NCBI GenBank assembly: GCA_023362775.1
Contig: JALMGJ010000004.1
Coordinates: forward strand, 84,474,298 to 84,538,297
Direction of reading: 5' to 3'
Origin: Charina bottae
Lineage: Eukaryota > Chordata > Lepidosauria > Squamata > Charinaidae
DNA length: 64,000 nt
Shown in pieces: positions 34,106 through 44,600 of the stretch (positions are counted from its first letter, which is position 1; every line of letters starts with the position of its first letter). Position numbers and translations under genes: made by a program. The notes under the pieces are model-generated. The model saw only the letters and a program-made list of their open reading frames with translations, was not told the DNA's origin and made no database searches.

Positions 34106-34878
34106 TTGGGAAAAAATAATTTTAGTGAATATGTTATCTCTTCCTCTTTAGGGTTTGCTGGTAGTTCCACATTCCCAAATGGATTTAGGCAATACTCCCT
34201 CCAGCTATTCAACAAGTCCTCCTGTGGTAGTTTCTGTTAACTAAGTTAACACATATGGTTCCTCTAATTGTACTGACATCCTTTGGTTTCATTACCAGCA
34301 CAGTTAGACACAGCAGTGCCACTGGTAATGGAACTGATAAAACTACTCTGTTTAAATGAAATGAATGCCAATAGTTTTATCTGCTCATAGCAGACTACAA
34401 AGCAGTCCTCCTCTTACACACTATGCAGAAGAGGTTCATTTGAGATAACACAAACATGATAGGAATAAAAGCTATCAAAATCACTGATTAGTCTTTATGT
34501 TGAGTTGTAGTCTGTATTAGATTAGGTTCTTCATAAAACTTTTACAACATTAATCCTACTTAGAATTCTGGCACATAAACCTAAGCATAAATGCTAATTT
34601 CCAAGAACAATTTATCTAGGGGACTCCATTGTCATTTCTGATGCCATCCTGGTTATTCAGGCAAGTAGTCTCAATTAGCTGTGGAAATAGAAATGTGCTT
34701 TGAAGCAACAGTTCAAGATATTCTGAGCTTATTTCTGAACCTGAAAACAAAATTGAGCCTGGAGTTCTTCTTCCCCTGATAGTTCATTAGATAGGCATTG
34801 CCTAATGATTGTTTGAATAAGGAAGATTCCTGGTCTAATACTGAACTCGTGCCACTAAGAAAGTACACTTGTATATGA
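34106..34878. other. Unassigned sequence
   Basis: No gene or repeat recognised. Confidence 0.5.
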
Positions 34879-34883
34879 TGGGA

Positions 34884-35394
34884 TGTATGCTGGCTTAAAG
34901 GGAAAAACCACGGCTTGAGAATAAACAGACAAGAATGCAGCTTTTTAGGGCTAACAGTGTTTATTGGTAGCATAAGGCAATAAATGCAGATATAGTACAT
35001 TATTGTAAAAAAGGTAAAACAAAAACAAACTTATAAGCAGAGATAGGTGTATTGATCCCAGGGCCAGAGTTCACTCCACGGCCTATACACAAAGGCAGGC
35101 ATATCTGCTCTGCTCAGCCCTTAGAAGTAGGATACACACACAAACATGACTAACAAGACCAGACAGACGTCAAGAAACCAAGAAGTATAGAACACCATTT
35201 TGCATGGTTAGATATGCAGTTCTTTCAGCATTCTGATATGCTGACAGTTAGGTGTGACACACACCAGGCCTCAAAGCACACAGCATGACCTGCTATTGGG
35301 TGGCAGTGCTGCATCTAAGCACTGAGTTCCCCCCCCTCCTTGCTCTCATAGGGCAAGGCTTCCCACAGAAGGAAATCAGGAGGATTTGTTAACA
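34884..35394 (-). mobile_element. Solo LTR, 511 bp, with 5-bp target-site duplication
   Basis: Starts tgtatgctgg and ends tttgttaaca, the TG...CA form. Perfect 5-bp target copies tggga lie at 34879-34883 and 35395-35399. A minus-strand AATAAA signal (within cagtgtttattgg, about 34960) fits the R region and is in the same relative place as in the LTR at 13495. No internal region adjoins. The family is unknown (endogenous retrovirus or gypsy). Confidence 0.75.
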
Positions 35395-35399
35395 TGGGA

Positions 35400-35705
35400 A
35401 GATTTCCATTGCTAGCCATAACATGGTACCTTCTCGCTCCCTATCTCATGAAGATGTAAACAACGCCATTCAAAATTATGGGAATGCTTGTTATCTAGCC
35501 ACCTGGCGTTCACGTCATCATGAGAACGCTTTGCTGGTAAAGGATGCAATTTGCCAAAACACTTCTCATATGGGTAATCTGACAGTATATCATCACTGGA
35601 TAAGACCAGCAGACAAACTTCCAATACATTTGATTTATACAATACTTTAGAAAGGTGCTTGTTTTCCTATTTTGATTTAGTTTACTGGCCCATATCTAAA
35701 TTATT
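35400..35705. other. Unassigned, GC-richer, with a 75-codon open frame
   Basis: A + strand frame (35423-35650) starting MVPSRSLSHEDVNNAI has no recognisable domain, and a 76-codon minus frame overlaps it. It could be a chance frame or the remnant of an element. The stretch ends in a (TTTA)n tract at about 35706-35730. Confidence 0.3.
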
Positions 35706-35867
35706 AATTTTTATTTATTTATTTATTTGTCAAATTTCTTTGCCGCACGTCTTGTGTACCACTATTTTAGGATTGTACATTTTGCAATTAGTTAAAATGA
35801 CAAAGCCTCAATGATTTCAGCAGCATTTATATCTGAGGATGCTATATGAAATACTATACTATATATA

Positions 35868-36107
35868 GTACTCACCAGATGGCAGCACCTGGTCAACTTT
35901 GTCCAGATTCAGAAGCTGAGCATTGTCAGGCCTGAATAGTACTTGGATGGAAGATCTCCAGGGAATACCAGGGCTGGAGGCTATACTGAGAAGTCAGCAA
36001 ACATATCAGAAGAAGACAGTGAAAAATCATATCTATATTACTGTAGAAAAGAAAAAGAAAATAAACCTACATGGACAGGAGCCAAGCTTGACTTGAAAGA
36101 GACATTA
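35868..36107 (+). mobile_element. 5S rRNA-derived SINE
   Basis: The text 'agattcagaagctgagcattgtcaggcctgaatagtacttggatgg' followed by 'aagatctccagggaataccagggctggaggct' matches the second half of 5S rRNA, including its internal promoter box region (gaagctaagcagggtcgggcctggttagtacttggatggga). A non-5S tail follows, ending 'gacaggagccaagcttgacttgaaagaga'. This fits the 5S-derived SINEs of squamates (5S-Sauria type). It is not a functional 5S gene, because the first part of 5S is not recognisable. Confidence 0.8.
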
Positions 36108-36336
36108 CTGTACCTTTATTTTCAAAATGAAGTATGACTTGGTTTAAAATAATCAATACATAAAATAGTATTGGTAAAACAAAATATTTCAATTTAATAA
36201 ATTTGAAGGCACCAAGCACTGTTTTTCTTTTTAATAGTTAATTACCTAATGCTATTCTTCGGTCTGTAAGAAATTCTCTAGCTATTTTTTCTGTGTGGTG
36301 GTCTTGAAACCAGTCCTTAAATTAATGCTGTATCTT

Positions 36337-36655
36337 AAGGTAAAGGTTCCCCCCGCACATTTGTGCAGTCGTGTCCGACTCTAGGGGCCGGTGCTCATCT
36401 CCGTTTGTTAGTCAAAGAGCCAGCGTTGTCCGAAGACGCTTCTGCAGTCATGTGGCTGGCATGATGCATGCGGAACGCTGTTACCTACCCACCGAAGTGG
36501 TACCTATTAATCTACTTGCATTTGCATGCTTTTGAATTGCTAGGTTGGCAAGAGCTGGGGCTAGTGCGGGAGCTCACTCCGTCACGCGGGGCTAGGAATT
36601 CGAACCTCCGAACTTGTGATCTTCCGATCGACAAGCCTGGCGTAGGCTCATAGTT
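36337..36655 (-). mobile_element. Long tRNA-derived SINE (about 320 bp), minus strand
   Basis: On the minus strand the head has tgtcgatcggaagatcacaa and the B-box-like ggttcgaattcc. A body with gaacgctggctctttgactaa-type text follows, and the end is agagtcggacacgactgcac then ggaacctttacctt. The word cagtcgtgtccgactct (+ strand, about 36367-36383) is identical to the 3' end region of BovB at 37867-37883. A second copy is at 63175-63505. Confidence 0.82.
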
Positions 36656-37640
36656 ATAGCTTGCAGCTGACTTCATATTACACTGCGCAATGGGTAGAAT
36701 AACTATTGAGGACTTTTTATTTCATCATTTATTTTAGTTTTTCCATTTGGTGGTGTATCATAAATTATTTTCAAAACTATACTTGATTTCAAAATAGGTT
36801 TGCTATGAAAAATGTCTATTTTTTCTTACTTGCAAAATTTCAGGCCTTTTTTTTTTTTTTTGCTTAAATAATTTTATTGTTGTACATAACTTTCAAATTG
36901 GTAGAAATCCTAATGTGCTGTAGCATCAAATGAGCCATTATTAAATTTTAAATGTGTTTAAATTTTGTGAATTGCAGACCATAATTTTCATGTAGAGAAT
37001 ACATATATGTTAGAAATTTACTTTAGAAAATTGATGAGTTGAAGTCAGAATAATTTGTATAATTCAATTCAATATTTTGCCTCTCTTCCAGAAAGCAGAC
37101 TCCTATGCACACAATGCACACCAATCTTATTAAGTGTAACAAAAGGAACACTTTTAACCAAGGGGAAATTATACTGATGAACAAAAGGAGTCAGAAATCT
37201 GCTACTTTTCTCGTATAAGATCAGACACAGTGGTCAGTAATCAACAGCCCTCCCATCCCTGCACTAGAGTGCTTTAACCTAATCAAATCTGTTATTAATT
37301 GAACTTAACTCCATTAATAAAGATTGTTGGGTGGACAGAACAGGAATAATTAAATCCTTAAGTACCTGTTAACACACAAGCAGTGGGCTGTCAATCTGAA
37401 AAAAAATAGTTTGACTTCCTTGCCACCCACTTCAGGACACCCCTTACCTTTAAAAAGCAACTTGCTCCAACAATGCTTCTGCATATGAAAGCTTTTTTTG
37501 CCCACCTTTTTTATTATTCCTATAAGAGTTTTTTTTAAAAAAATATAAACCTTCTTAGCTATTCCTTCAAGGCAAATAAGGAGGAGCCAGGCTCCCACAG
37601 ATAAGACTTGCTAAACCCTACTCCCTCAAGTTTCCAAATC
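36656..37640. other. Unassigned AT-rich sequence
   Basis: No gene or repeat recognised. A poly-T run lies at 36846-36861. Confidence 0.5.
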
Positions 37641-37685
37641 TCTATCTCTCTTTTCTCTCTCTCTCTCTCCCCCTCCCTCCCTCCC
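37641..37685. repeat. (CT)n/(CCCT)n polypyrimidine tract
   Basis: tctctctt and ctctctctct runs pass into ccctccctccctccc. Confidence 0.85.
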
Positions 37686-37843
37686 ACACTGTGCATGGGA
37701 TAATTAGGAAGGTTGAAAAGAGTGGTCCACAAAGAATGCATTCTATATGATTTGGGAGGTGTTTATGCAGACACATATCCCAGCTATAGAAAAGATTTGG
37801 GAGTGGACAGAACCTTTATAAGGGCTGTGTACTTCAAAGAGGT

Positions 37844-39538
37844 TTGTTGTTGTTGTTCAGTCGTTCAGTCGTGTCCGACTCTTCGTGACCTCATGGACCA
37901 TAGCACGCCAGGCCTTCCTGTCCTCCACTGTCTCTCGGAGTTTACTCAAATTCATGTTCATTACATTGGTGATGCTATCTAACCATCTCATCCTCTGCCG
38001 TCCCCTTCTCCTTTTGCCCTCAGTCTTTCCCAGCATCAGGGTCTTTTCCAGTGAGTCCTCTCTTCTCATTAGGTGGCCAAAGTATTTGAGCTTCAGCTTC
38101 AGCATCTGTCCTTCCAATGAGCAGTCAGGGTTGATTTCCTTCAGGATTGACTGGTTTGACCTCCTTGCAGTCCAAGGGACTCTCAAGAGTCTTCTCCAGC
38201 ACCACAGCTCGAAAGCATCAATTCTTCGGCGCTCAGCCTTCCTTATGGTCCAACTCTCACAGCCATACATTGCTACTGGAAAAACCATAGCTTTAACTAT
38301 ACGGACCTTTGTCGGCAAGGTGATGTCTCTGCTTTTTAATATGCTGTCTAGGTTTGCCATAGCTTTCCTTCCAAGGAGCAAGCGTCTTTTAATTTCATGG
38401 CTGCAGTCACCGTCTGCGGTGATCTTGGAGCCCAAGAAAATGAAATCTGTCACTGCTTCCATTTCTTCCCCTTCTATTTGCCAGGAAGTGATGGGACCAG
38501 ATGCCATGATCTGGGTTTTTTTAATGTTGAGTTTCAAGCCAGCTTTTGCACTCTCCTCTTTCACCCTCATCAAGAGGCTCTTTAGTTCCTCTTCACTTTC
38601 TGCCATTAGGGTGGTATCGTCTGCATATCTGAGGTTGTTGATATTTTTCCCGGCAATCTTAACTCCGGCTTGTGATTCATCCAGCCCGGCATTTCTCATG
38701 ATGTACTCTGCATATAAGTTAAATAAGCAGGGTGATAATATACAGCCTTGTCGTACTCCTTTCCCAATTTTGAACCAGTCGGTTGTTCCATGTCCGGTTC
38801 TAACTGTTGCTTCTTGACCCACATACAGGTTTCTCAGGAGACAGGTAAGGTGGTCTGGTACTCCCATCTCTTTAAGAATTTGCCACAGTTTGTTGTGATC
38901 CACAAAATCAAAGGCTTTAGCGTAGTCAATGAAGCAGAAGTAGATGTTTTTCTGGAACTCTCTTGCTTTTTCCATGATCCAGCGAATGTTGGCAATCTGA
39001 TCTCTAGTTCCTCTGCCTCTTCGAAACCCAGCTTGCACTTCTGGTAGTTCTCGGTTCACATGCTGCTGAAGCCTAGCTTGTAGGATTTTGAGCATAACCT
39101 TGCTGGCATGTGAAATGAGCGCAATTGTACGGTAGTTTGAACATTCTTTGGCATTGCCTTTCTTTGGAATTGGAACGTAAACTGACCTTTTCCAATCCTG
39201 TGGCCACTGTTGAGTTTTCCAAATTTGTTGGCATATTGAGTGCAGCACTTTAACAGCATCATCTTTTAGGATTTTAAATAGCTCAGCTGGGATACTGTCT
39301 TCTCCGCTAGCTTTGTTGTTAGTAATGCTTCCTAAGGCCCACTTGACTTCACTCTCTAGGATGTCCGGCTCAAGGTCAGTGACCACACCATCGTATTTAT
39401 CAGGGATATTAAGATCTTTCTTGTATAGTTCTTCTGTGTATTCTTGCCACCTCTTCTTAATCTCTTCTGCTTCTGTTAGGTCCCTGCCTTTTTTGTCCTT
39501 TATCATGCCCATCTTTGCACAAAGAGGGTAAAGAGGTA
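37844..39538 (-). mobile_element. BovB LINE (RTE clade), 5'-truncated, long intact frame
   Basis: About 1.7 kb on the minus strand. The 3' end, at the left, is the typical 'gactgaacgactgaacaacaacaa'. Copies of caaagaggt at 37835-37843 and 39539-39547 are a likely 9-bp target duplication; the right side also has near-copies (aaagaggg, taaagaggt), so its exact edge is uncertain. The 5' end stops upstream of RT, so the endonuclease is absent. With no stop over 551 codons, this is the youngest-looking element of the window. Confidence 0.95.
37857..39512 (-). CDS. BovB reverse transcriptase, C-terminal 551 codons, uninterrupted
   Basis: The frame starts at an internal methionine (MGMIKDKKGRDLTEAEEI) because the insertion is 5'-truncated; the true ORF start and the N-terminal endonuclease are not present. 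RT motifs in order: SVYVPIPKKG (about 110-119), QAGFRRGRGTRDQIANIRW (160-178), first catalytic Asp in CFIDYAKAFD (193-202), GVRQGCILSPCLFNLYAEYI (252-271) and the YADD box (296-299). Then come FIFLGSKITADGDCSHEIKR and the C-terminal block MYGCESWTIRKAERRRIDAF, with a basic segment (EGKRRRGRQRMRWLD) near residue 510. It would copy RNA at a nicked target, but without the endonuclease and a 5' promoter it is unlikely to be autonomous. Confidence 0.92.
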   Translation of the reverse strand: MGMIKDKKGRDLTEAEEIKKRWQEYTEELYKKDLNIPDKYDGVVTDLEPDILESEVKWALGSITNNKASGEDSIPAELFKILKDDAVKVLHSICQQIWKTQQWPQDWKRSVYVPIPKKGNAKECSNYRTIALISHASKVMLKILQARLQQHVNRELPEVQAGFRRGRGTRDQIANIRWIMEKAREFQKNIYFCFIDYAKAFDFVDHNKLWQILKEMGVPDHLTCLLRNLYVGQEATVRTGHGTTDWFKIGKGVRQGCILSPCLFNLYAEYIMRNAGLDESQAGVKIAGKNINNLRYADDTTLMAESEEELKSLLMRVKEESAKAGLKLNIKKTQIMASGPITSWQIEGEEMEAVTDFIFLGSKITADGDCSHEIKRRLLLGRKAMANLDSILKSRDITLPTKVRIVKAMVFPVAMYGCESWTIRKAERRRIDAFELWCWRRLLRVPWTARRSNQSILKEINPDCSLEGQMLKLKLKYFGHLMRREDSLEKTLMLGKTEGKRRRGRQRMRWLDSITNVMNMNLSKLRETVEDRKAWRAMVHEVTKSRTRLND

Positions 39539-39547
39539 CAAAGAGGT

Positions 39548-40985
39548 ATAAAGAGTTGATATCCCCATGCCCATTTACAGAACTATCCCTAGCAGACCAG
39601 ATGAAAGCTTATCTAACACCCCAATATACAATACTGCACTGCGCTCCCTATAATACCTAAAGGCTTCTGGAAGAGGAATGATGGGGCTTAGAAACAGATG
39701 ATAATTAAGTCCCTGATCCCCTCATGGAGTGCTAAACTCCCAGTAGTTCTCCCAAGCAGAAAACCCAGCAAATCTGAGCATAGCGAAGTATCTGGTCTTC
39801 CAGGAGGGACTCTCATCACCTTTAAAGGAATTACCTAATCCCACTGAAGAAACAATTAATTGACTGTCAGATAAATCATGCTCATTTACTTCCATCTCAT
39901 GGAATATAGCATGATGGTCTTCTTGTTTTAAAGAACACCAGTTTTTCAAGTATTTGTCAAACCTTGACACCCTTTCCTTGCAAGATACTTGGTTTATATC
40001 CAATATAGAGCAAAATGGTTATTACACCAAGAATCAGAATAAGCAGAGAATCATCCTAAAGGTGGAATAGCAACTGTAATTAGTACAGGGTTGAAAACAA
40101 AATGCGTATTTTGCCCACCCATGGAACATTTGGTAGTTACTTCCTTGCTATATTTCAAAAGGATGGAAATCCTTTTATGGAACTTGTTTTTAGTTATGGT
40201 TTAATAAACAAGGAAAATATTGAAATGGCTGGAAGGGAAAGGAGTGGGGAAAATTAAGAAATGGATGGGATAGAACAAAACTATTTACAAACCTGCTGAA
40301 CATTAGTTGTTGCTCTTTAAAATTCCAGTTCAAAAACACACTTGATATTGTTACTGTGGTAAGAAACAAATAAAGTAATATTTCCAGTGTGGAGAGTTTT
40401 AATGAAAACTCTGCATTTTCACACTAAGGACTTCTAGGATGCATACATCTTGTGAATGACACTCAACAATTATCCACAACCATGGTTAAAATAATTTAAC
40501 CAATAAATAAATAAATAAATAAATAACAGCCATTTCAAGAGTTCAAGAGTTTCCATTGAAATTCTTATGGCAGTGGCTGTCTTGGGCTGCATCATCAGCA
40601 TTATTGGTGTATCATGAAGGAGAGGACTGAAGCACAATTAGAAATGAATGGAAAGCAGTGACCAAAGAAATTTGACAAATAAATAAACTAACATGTCGTT
40701 CACCTGGGGTTATATGTTCTCTAATATCATCTTGAGGCTTGAAACATACTGTATAAATGTATGAACTTAGGTGATTTTTTTGCCATTATAAATTGCCATT
40801 ATAAACTGCTTATGCATACGATTTTACATATATAGTGTAAAATTGTACTTTAGGTATATGTATAATCTTTGAAGTTCAAATGGATTTAATCAATATTTAA
40901 AGAGCATAGAATTGCAAATAGTAGGATAAAATAAAATAGTATTCCTGCAATCCTTGTACTACCTACCCCAAAGGCTATAATTGCT
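39548..40985. other. Unassigned sequence with one 93-codon minus-strand frame
   Basis: The minus-strand frame at 39722-40003 (starting MDINQVSCKERVSRFDKYLK, with a hydrophilic acidic middle and an aromatic end) has ordinary amino-acid composition and is not low-complexity. I do not recognise it. It could be a decayed retroelement piece or a chance frame. The rest shows nothing, apart from an (AAAT)n run at about 40503-40525. Confidence 0.3.
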
Positions 40986-41212
40986 TACAGATAGTCCTCG
41001 CGTCCTCACTTAACTATGGTAATTGGGACTGGAATTTCAGCCACTAAACAATGCTGTCATAAAGCGCAATGTCATGTGACCACATCACTTAGCCACAGCA
41101 ATCCCAGCATTCCCCATTGCCGTTGTTAAGTGAGGATCATTGGTCATTAAGTGAAGACATAACATAACCATGACTTGTGACTTCCTACTGGCTTCCAACA
41201 AGCAAAATCAAT

Positions 41213-41808
41213 TCTCTTATTTCAGGTTTCAAACACACACACACTCAGTTGCTAGGTGAAAATAGCAATTTACTCAAGGCTGTATAGATAACAACAGACA
41301 AGGAATGTAAATCAAAACAGAGTCTCTGGAAAAGAAACTGGGTTCGCCTTCAAGAGGAGCATGCAGAAGAGTAATCAAAATCCAGTTCAAAGTTCAGAAA
41401 GCCTAGTCAGGTTTGTCAGCCAGTCCAAGGTCAGAGTTTCATGATCAAGATTCACAAGAATGACATGCCAGAGCAGGAAATCATATGGTTGTTTCCAACA
41501 GAGAAACATGGATCAGAGCTACCTCTTAAATCAGGCTGCAGCCAGCTCTCTTTAATCAAGAGAGTTAGTCCCTTGCTTGGCAAGGAGCTTCATTGAGCAT
41601 TTTTGCTCTGTTACTCTTCTACTCTACTTACCAAGTCCGAGGACTTGGAGGTTGTGCATCATCATCTGACTGCTCCAGCTGTTCTGCTGGTGTCTGTGTT
41701 TGATCAGCCTCAGGTGATTCCTGGCTTGGTGTCTCCTGCGGCTGACATTCTACTGGTTCAGATGGAGCAGCTTCTTCAGAGTCAGAGTCTGAGTTCTGGA
41801 CCATAACA
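41213..41808 (-). mobile_element. LTR-like insertion inside the MITE
   Basis: Its right end on the minus strand starts tgttatggtccagaac, the TGT start of an LTR. The flanking words atcaat (left) and gtcaat (right) could be a 5-6 bp target duplication. The left end does not show a clean TG, so the boundary or family is unsure. Across its right part a minus-strand frame (within 41628-42164) gives an acidic serine-, glutamate- and proline-rich segment (QNSDSDSEEAAPSEPVE). It has no known domain and may be the 3' coding edge of a retroelement or chance. Confidence 0.4.
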
Positions 41809-41894
41809 GTCAATGGGGAAGCCAGCAGGAAGTTGCAATTCCTGGTCATGACAACCCTTTCCTTGCAAGCAGGCCAGCGAGTGAGTGAATGATA

Positions 41895-42035
41895 TAGAGT
41901 ATGGGTGGGCAGGTGTGTGGGAGCTGCAGTGCAGCACAAGTGCAGGTGGGGGGAGTGGGCTCTATAGCATGGCGTGAATGCAGGAAGGTGAATGGGTGCT
42001 GTGGCATGGCACAAGTTCAGGTGGGTTGGCTGGTG
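41895..42035. repeat. Imperfect minisatellite, about 36-bp unit, inside the MITE
   Basis: Three diverged units share the order 'gca(t/g)gc(a/g)c(a/g)(a/t)g...gcagg...gggtg(c/t)': near 41930 (gcagcacaagtgcaggtgg), 41969 (gcatggcgtgaatgcaggaa) and 42004 (gcatggcacaagttcaggtg). Confidence 0.55.
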
Positions 42036-42499
42036 GCCCAAACTCACCCTGCCGCCTGGGGTCTCCTTCGGAGAAAAAGCGGTAGGAGCAGGAATGATTT
42101 GCAATCCTCCCTGCTGGCTTCCCCACTGACTTTGCTTGTGGGAAGCTGGCAGGGAAGGTCGCAAATGGTGATCATGTGACTGCAGGATGCTGCAACTGTT
42201 GTAAGTGTAAGCCGGTTGCTAAACACCCAAATTGCAATCACATGGCCATGGGAACACTGCGATGGCTGCAACTTTGAGGACCGGTTGTAAGTCCCCCTCG
42301 TTCAGAGCCATTGTAACTTTGAACAGTCGCTGAACGAGTGGTCGCTAAGCAAGGACTACCTCTATGTTCTTCAGCATGTAGTAATCAAAGGTATAGTATC
42401 ACCAACACTGCATAAATATATTGTCATCATGATAAATTGCTATTAAATTGATTTTACCATCTCTTGGATTTTTACCTATTCTATCTATTTATTGTTTTA

Positions 42500-42615
42500 T
42501 TGTAATTTTATATGTATAGATTTTATCCGTTGTTATCCTGTAAACCGCCCAGAGTCCCCTATTCAGGGAGATGGGTGGGGATAAATTTAATTAATTAATT
42601 AATTAATTAATTAAA
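42500..42615 (+). mobile_element. CR1/L2-group LINE 3' tail with (AATT)n
   Basis: The text 'gtaaaccgcccagagtcccctattcagggagatgggtggggataaa' is the common CR1/L2 3' end of squamates. It ends in (AATT)n at about 42587-42615. Confidence 0.75.
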
Positions 42616-43230
42616 ACTTCATCTTCCATGAATTTGTGTAGTTCTTTTTTAAAGTAATTCTGATTGGCAGCCATCACTACAGCTTGTACAAATTGCAGTT
42701 TAACTATGCAGTTTAGCTGTGCATTTGATTACTTTTTTTCATCAAGCTATTCACTGTCCCAAGGCTCATTTGAAATACCTCATACATCAATAACATTTTC
42801 CCACACTGCTCCCTATTTTTTTTTTCCTTCAATGCAATGATGTGCAATATTACTTCCGGTATTCTTATTTTTGACAAATTCCCAACTCGTTGATACTTGT
42901 TTTGACCACCAGATAATATTTCATACTTCTCTTATTGCAATTGGCCATCCTGAAATTTAGTATCCATGTACAACTATGCTTCAATTTCTCATTTTATAGG
43001 GTTTGTGATCCCAAGATGATGGGTCACTTACTACCAAAGTTCTCACTGCTTTATCTTTCTTACTGGTTAGGATCAAATCCAGGATGCCCAATCCCTTCAT
43101 CTCTTGCTTAATTGTATGGAAAATGAAATAATATAACTAGAATGTATTCCAAATATGTGAAATACATCTCCTGATACATAGCTTTATAAGTATTTCATAA
43201 ATAAATACAAACTTTTATTTGATTTTGCTT
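42616..43230. other. Unassigned AT-rich sequence
   Basis: No gene or repeat recognised. Confidence 0.5.
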
Positions 43231-43239
43231 TGGAATATA

Positions 43240-43500
43240 TGATTGAGAAAATGTCTTTCAAAATTGTTGCAGGATACCTTCAACAATTTTAGTTAGAAAA
43301 CACATCAAGAGTTGAATAATAAGGTTCTTAGAAATACTGAAAGTAGAATTCCTTCTTAAAAATGGCACATGAGAAGTAATGGCTGGGAAAGGCAGTGCCA
43401 AAGTCAGTGTTTTGTTTCTGATGTCTTTGAAGGCTGATTTTGCAGAACAGATTGTGAATCTCTGGCCCATTACACACCTGCTGAGATTTTGGTGTTTTAT
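43240..43500. other. Complex single-copy block, candidate conserved non-coding sequence
   Basis: Mixed-composition DNA without repeats or low-complexity tracts, in a long interval without transposons (42.6-44.5 kb). A 70-codon minus frame has no domain. Only comparison with other squamates could support function. Confidence 0.2.
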
Positions 43501-44520
43501 TTCTCTTGGGTGAGGAATCAGAAGCTCAAACTGTGTTAATCACTGTCAGTATCATTTGCACAAAATGCCAAAAATGCACTGAACTGCATGTTTTATATAA
43601 TACATATGACAGTACAGTTTAAAATGTTTGTTAGAGTAGTAATTTGCTATAATTTATTTCATATAGCTTTTGAGCATGAGAGATTTAAGATTTTTTTTAA
43701 GCAGCACATCACAAATAACAAAGTAATACAAATTAATTATGTAATTAATTTACCAGTAGAGATGGGGGACAAGTCCAATAGTTTTGTCGCTTAAAAGAAA
43801 TTTCTGTGCAGTTTATGAACTGTAATGAGTTTTTAAATATGGCATGCTGGGTTTATTCCTCTTAAATTCAGTTGATGAATGCAAATTGTAATTTATTCCA
43901 TTTTTTTTCTTACCTGTTTAATAGTTGATGAAGAGAATATTCTACTAGCCATAGCACTGAAACCATCAGGGTTCATTACCATAACATAACCTTGAGGAAA
44001 TTTGATAACGCCATTTAATGAACATAAATTCCTGAAATGGTAGTACTTATAAAGTGCTTATCACTTGACAATTCAAAACTTATTGTTTAGAAGCAGTTCA
44101 AATACATATATTTTATTCTGGCTTATATTCATGGAAACCTGTGAGATATTCATGAAGGAGTCAGGCCTTGGAACAGTTAAGTATTAATTTGATTTTTTGA
44201 TAACTAAATATAGTAGCAAGGTGACTATTACTTGTGCTTATTCTATATCAGTTCAGCAGCGCATACTGTATAAAGAAAATTGAACAATAAAGATAATGGT
44301 GGAATAATAGCTTCAAAGTGGAAAGTCTTAAATGCAAGGACGGTACCCGTTTAATAAAGTAAAAGCTTTTGTGTGAAGTAAGAAACAATGACAGCTGATC
44401 TGATGCAGAGCTGGCTGTGCCAGCATCTCATAAAATTGTCAGCAGAAGAGCTTGCATCCTCGTAACATTCTCAAGGGAAACGCAAGCATTGTAAGAGTAT
44501 ATCTATTAAGTGGCCAATGC
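43501..44520. other. Unassigned AT-rich sequence
   Basis: No gene or repeat recognised. The part at 44290-44470 has more balanced composition than its surroundings. Confidence 0.5.
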
Positions 44521-44534
44521 AATCTTATCATCTC

Positions 44535-44600
44535 CCCCTTTTCTGGGGGAGATGGGCAGTGGCAAAATTTGAAATATAAATAAATAAAATAAATAAATTT
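44535..44600 (+). mobile_element. CR1/L2-type 3' tail
   Basis: Contains tctgggggagatgggcagtggcaaaatttgaaatataaa and then aaataaata units. Confidence 0.6.

Larger units (their letters stand above)
40988..42362. mobile_element. MITE of the same TIR family as 3674-4592, enlarged by an LTR-like insertion
   Basis: Left end cagatagtcctcgcgtcctc and right end gctaagcaaggactacctc form inverted repeats, with TA at 40986-40987 and 42363-42364. Inner words (aagtgaggatcattggtcattaag; cgttcagagccattgtaactttgaac) match the first MITE. The inner inverted block 'cttcctactggcttcc.aacaagcaaaatcaat' and 'gtcaatggggaagccagcaggaag' is split by an insert of about 600 bp (about 41213-41808). No transposase is present. 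Confidence 0.8.

Noticed and set aside
35868..35985. A possible 5S rRNA gene
   Set aside because: Only the second half of 5S is recognisable, and it is fused to a SINE-type tail.
37885..38817. A 310-codon + strand open frame
   Set aside because: It lies exactly antisense to the BovB RT frame. The same shadow appears on the complementary strand of the copy at 6.2-7.4 kb, so it reflects RT codon bias and is not a gene.
41628..42164. A 178-codon minus-strand frame, possibly a host exon
   Set aside because: It crosses the junction between an LTR-like insert and the MITE around it, so it cannot be one ancestral coding sequence.
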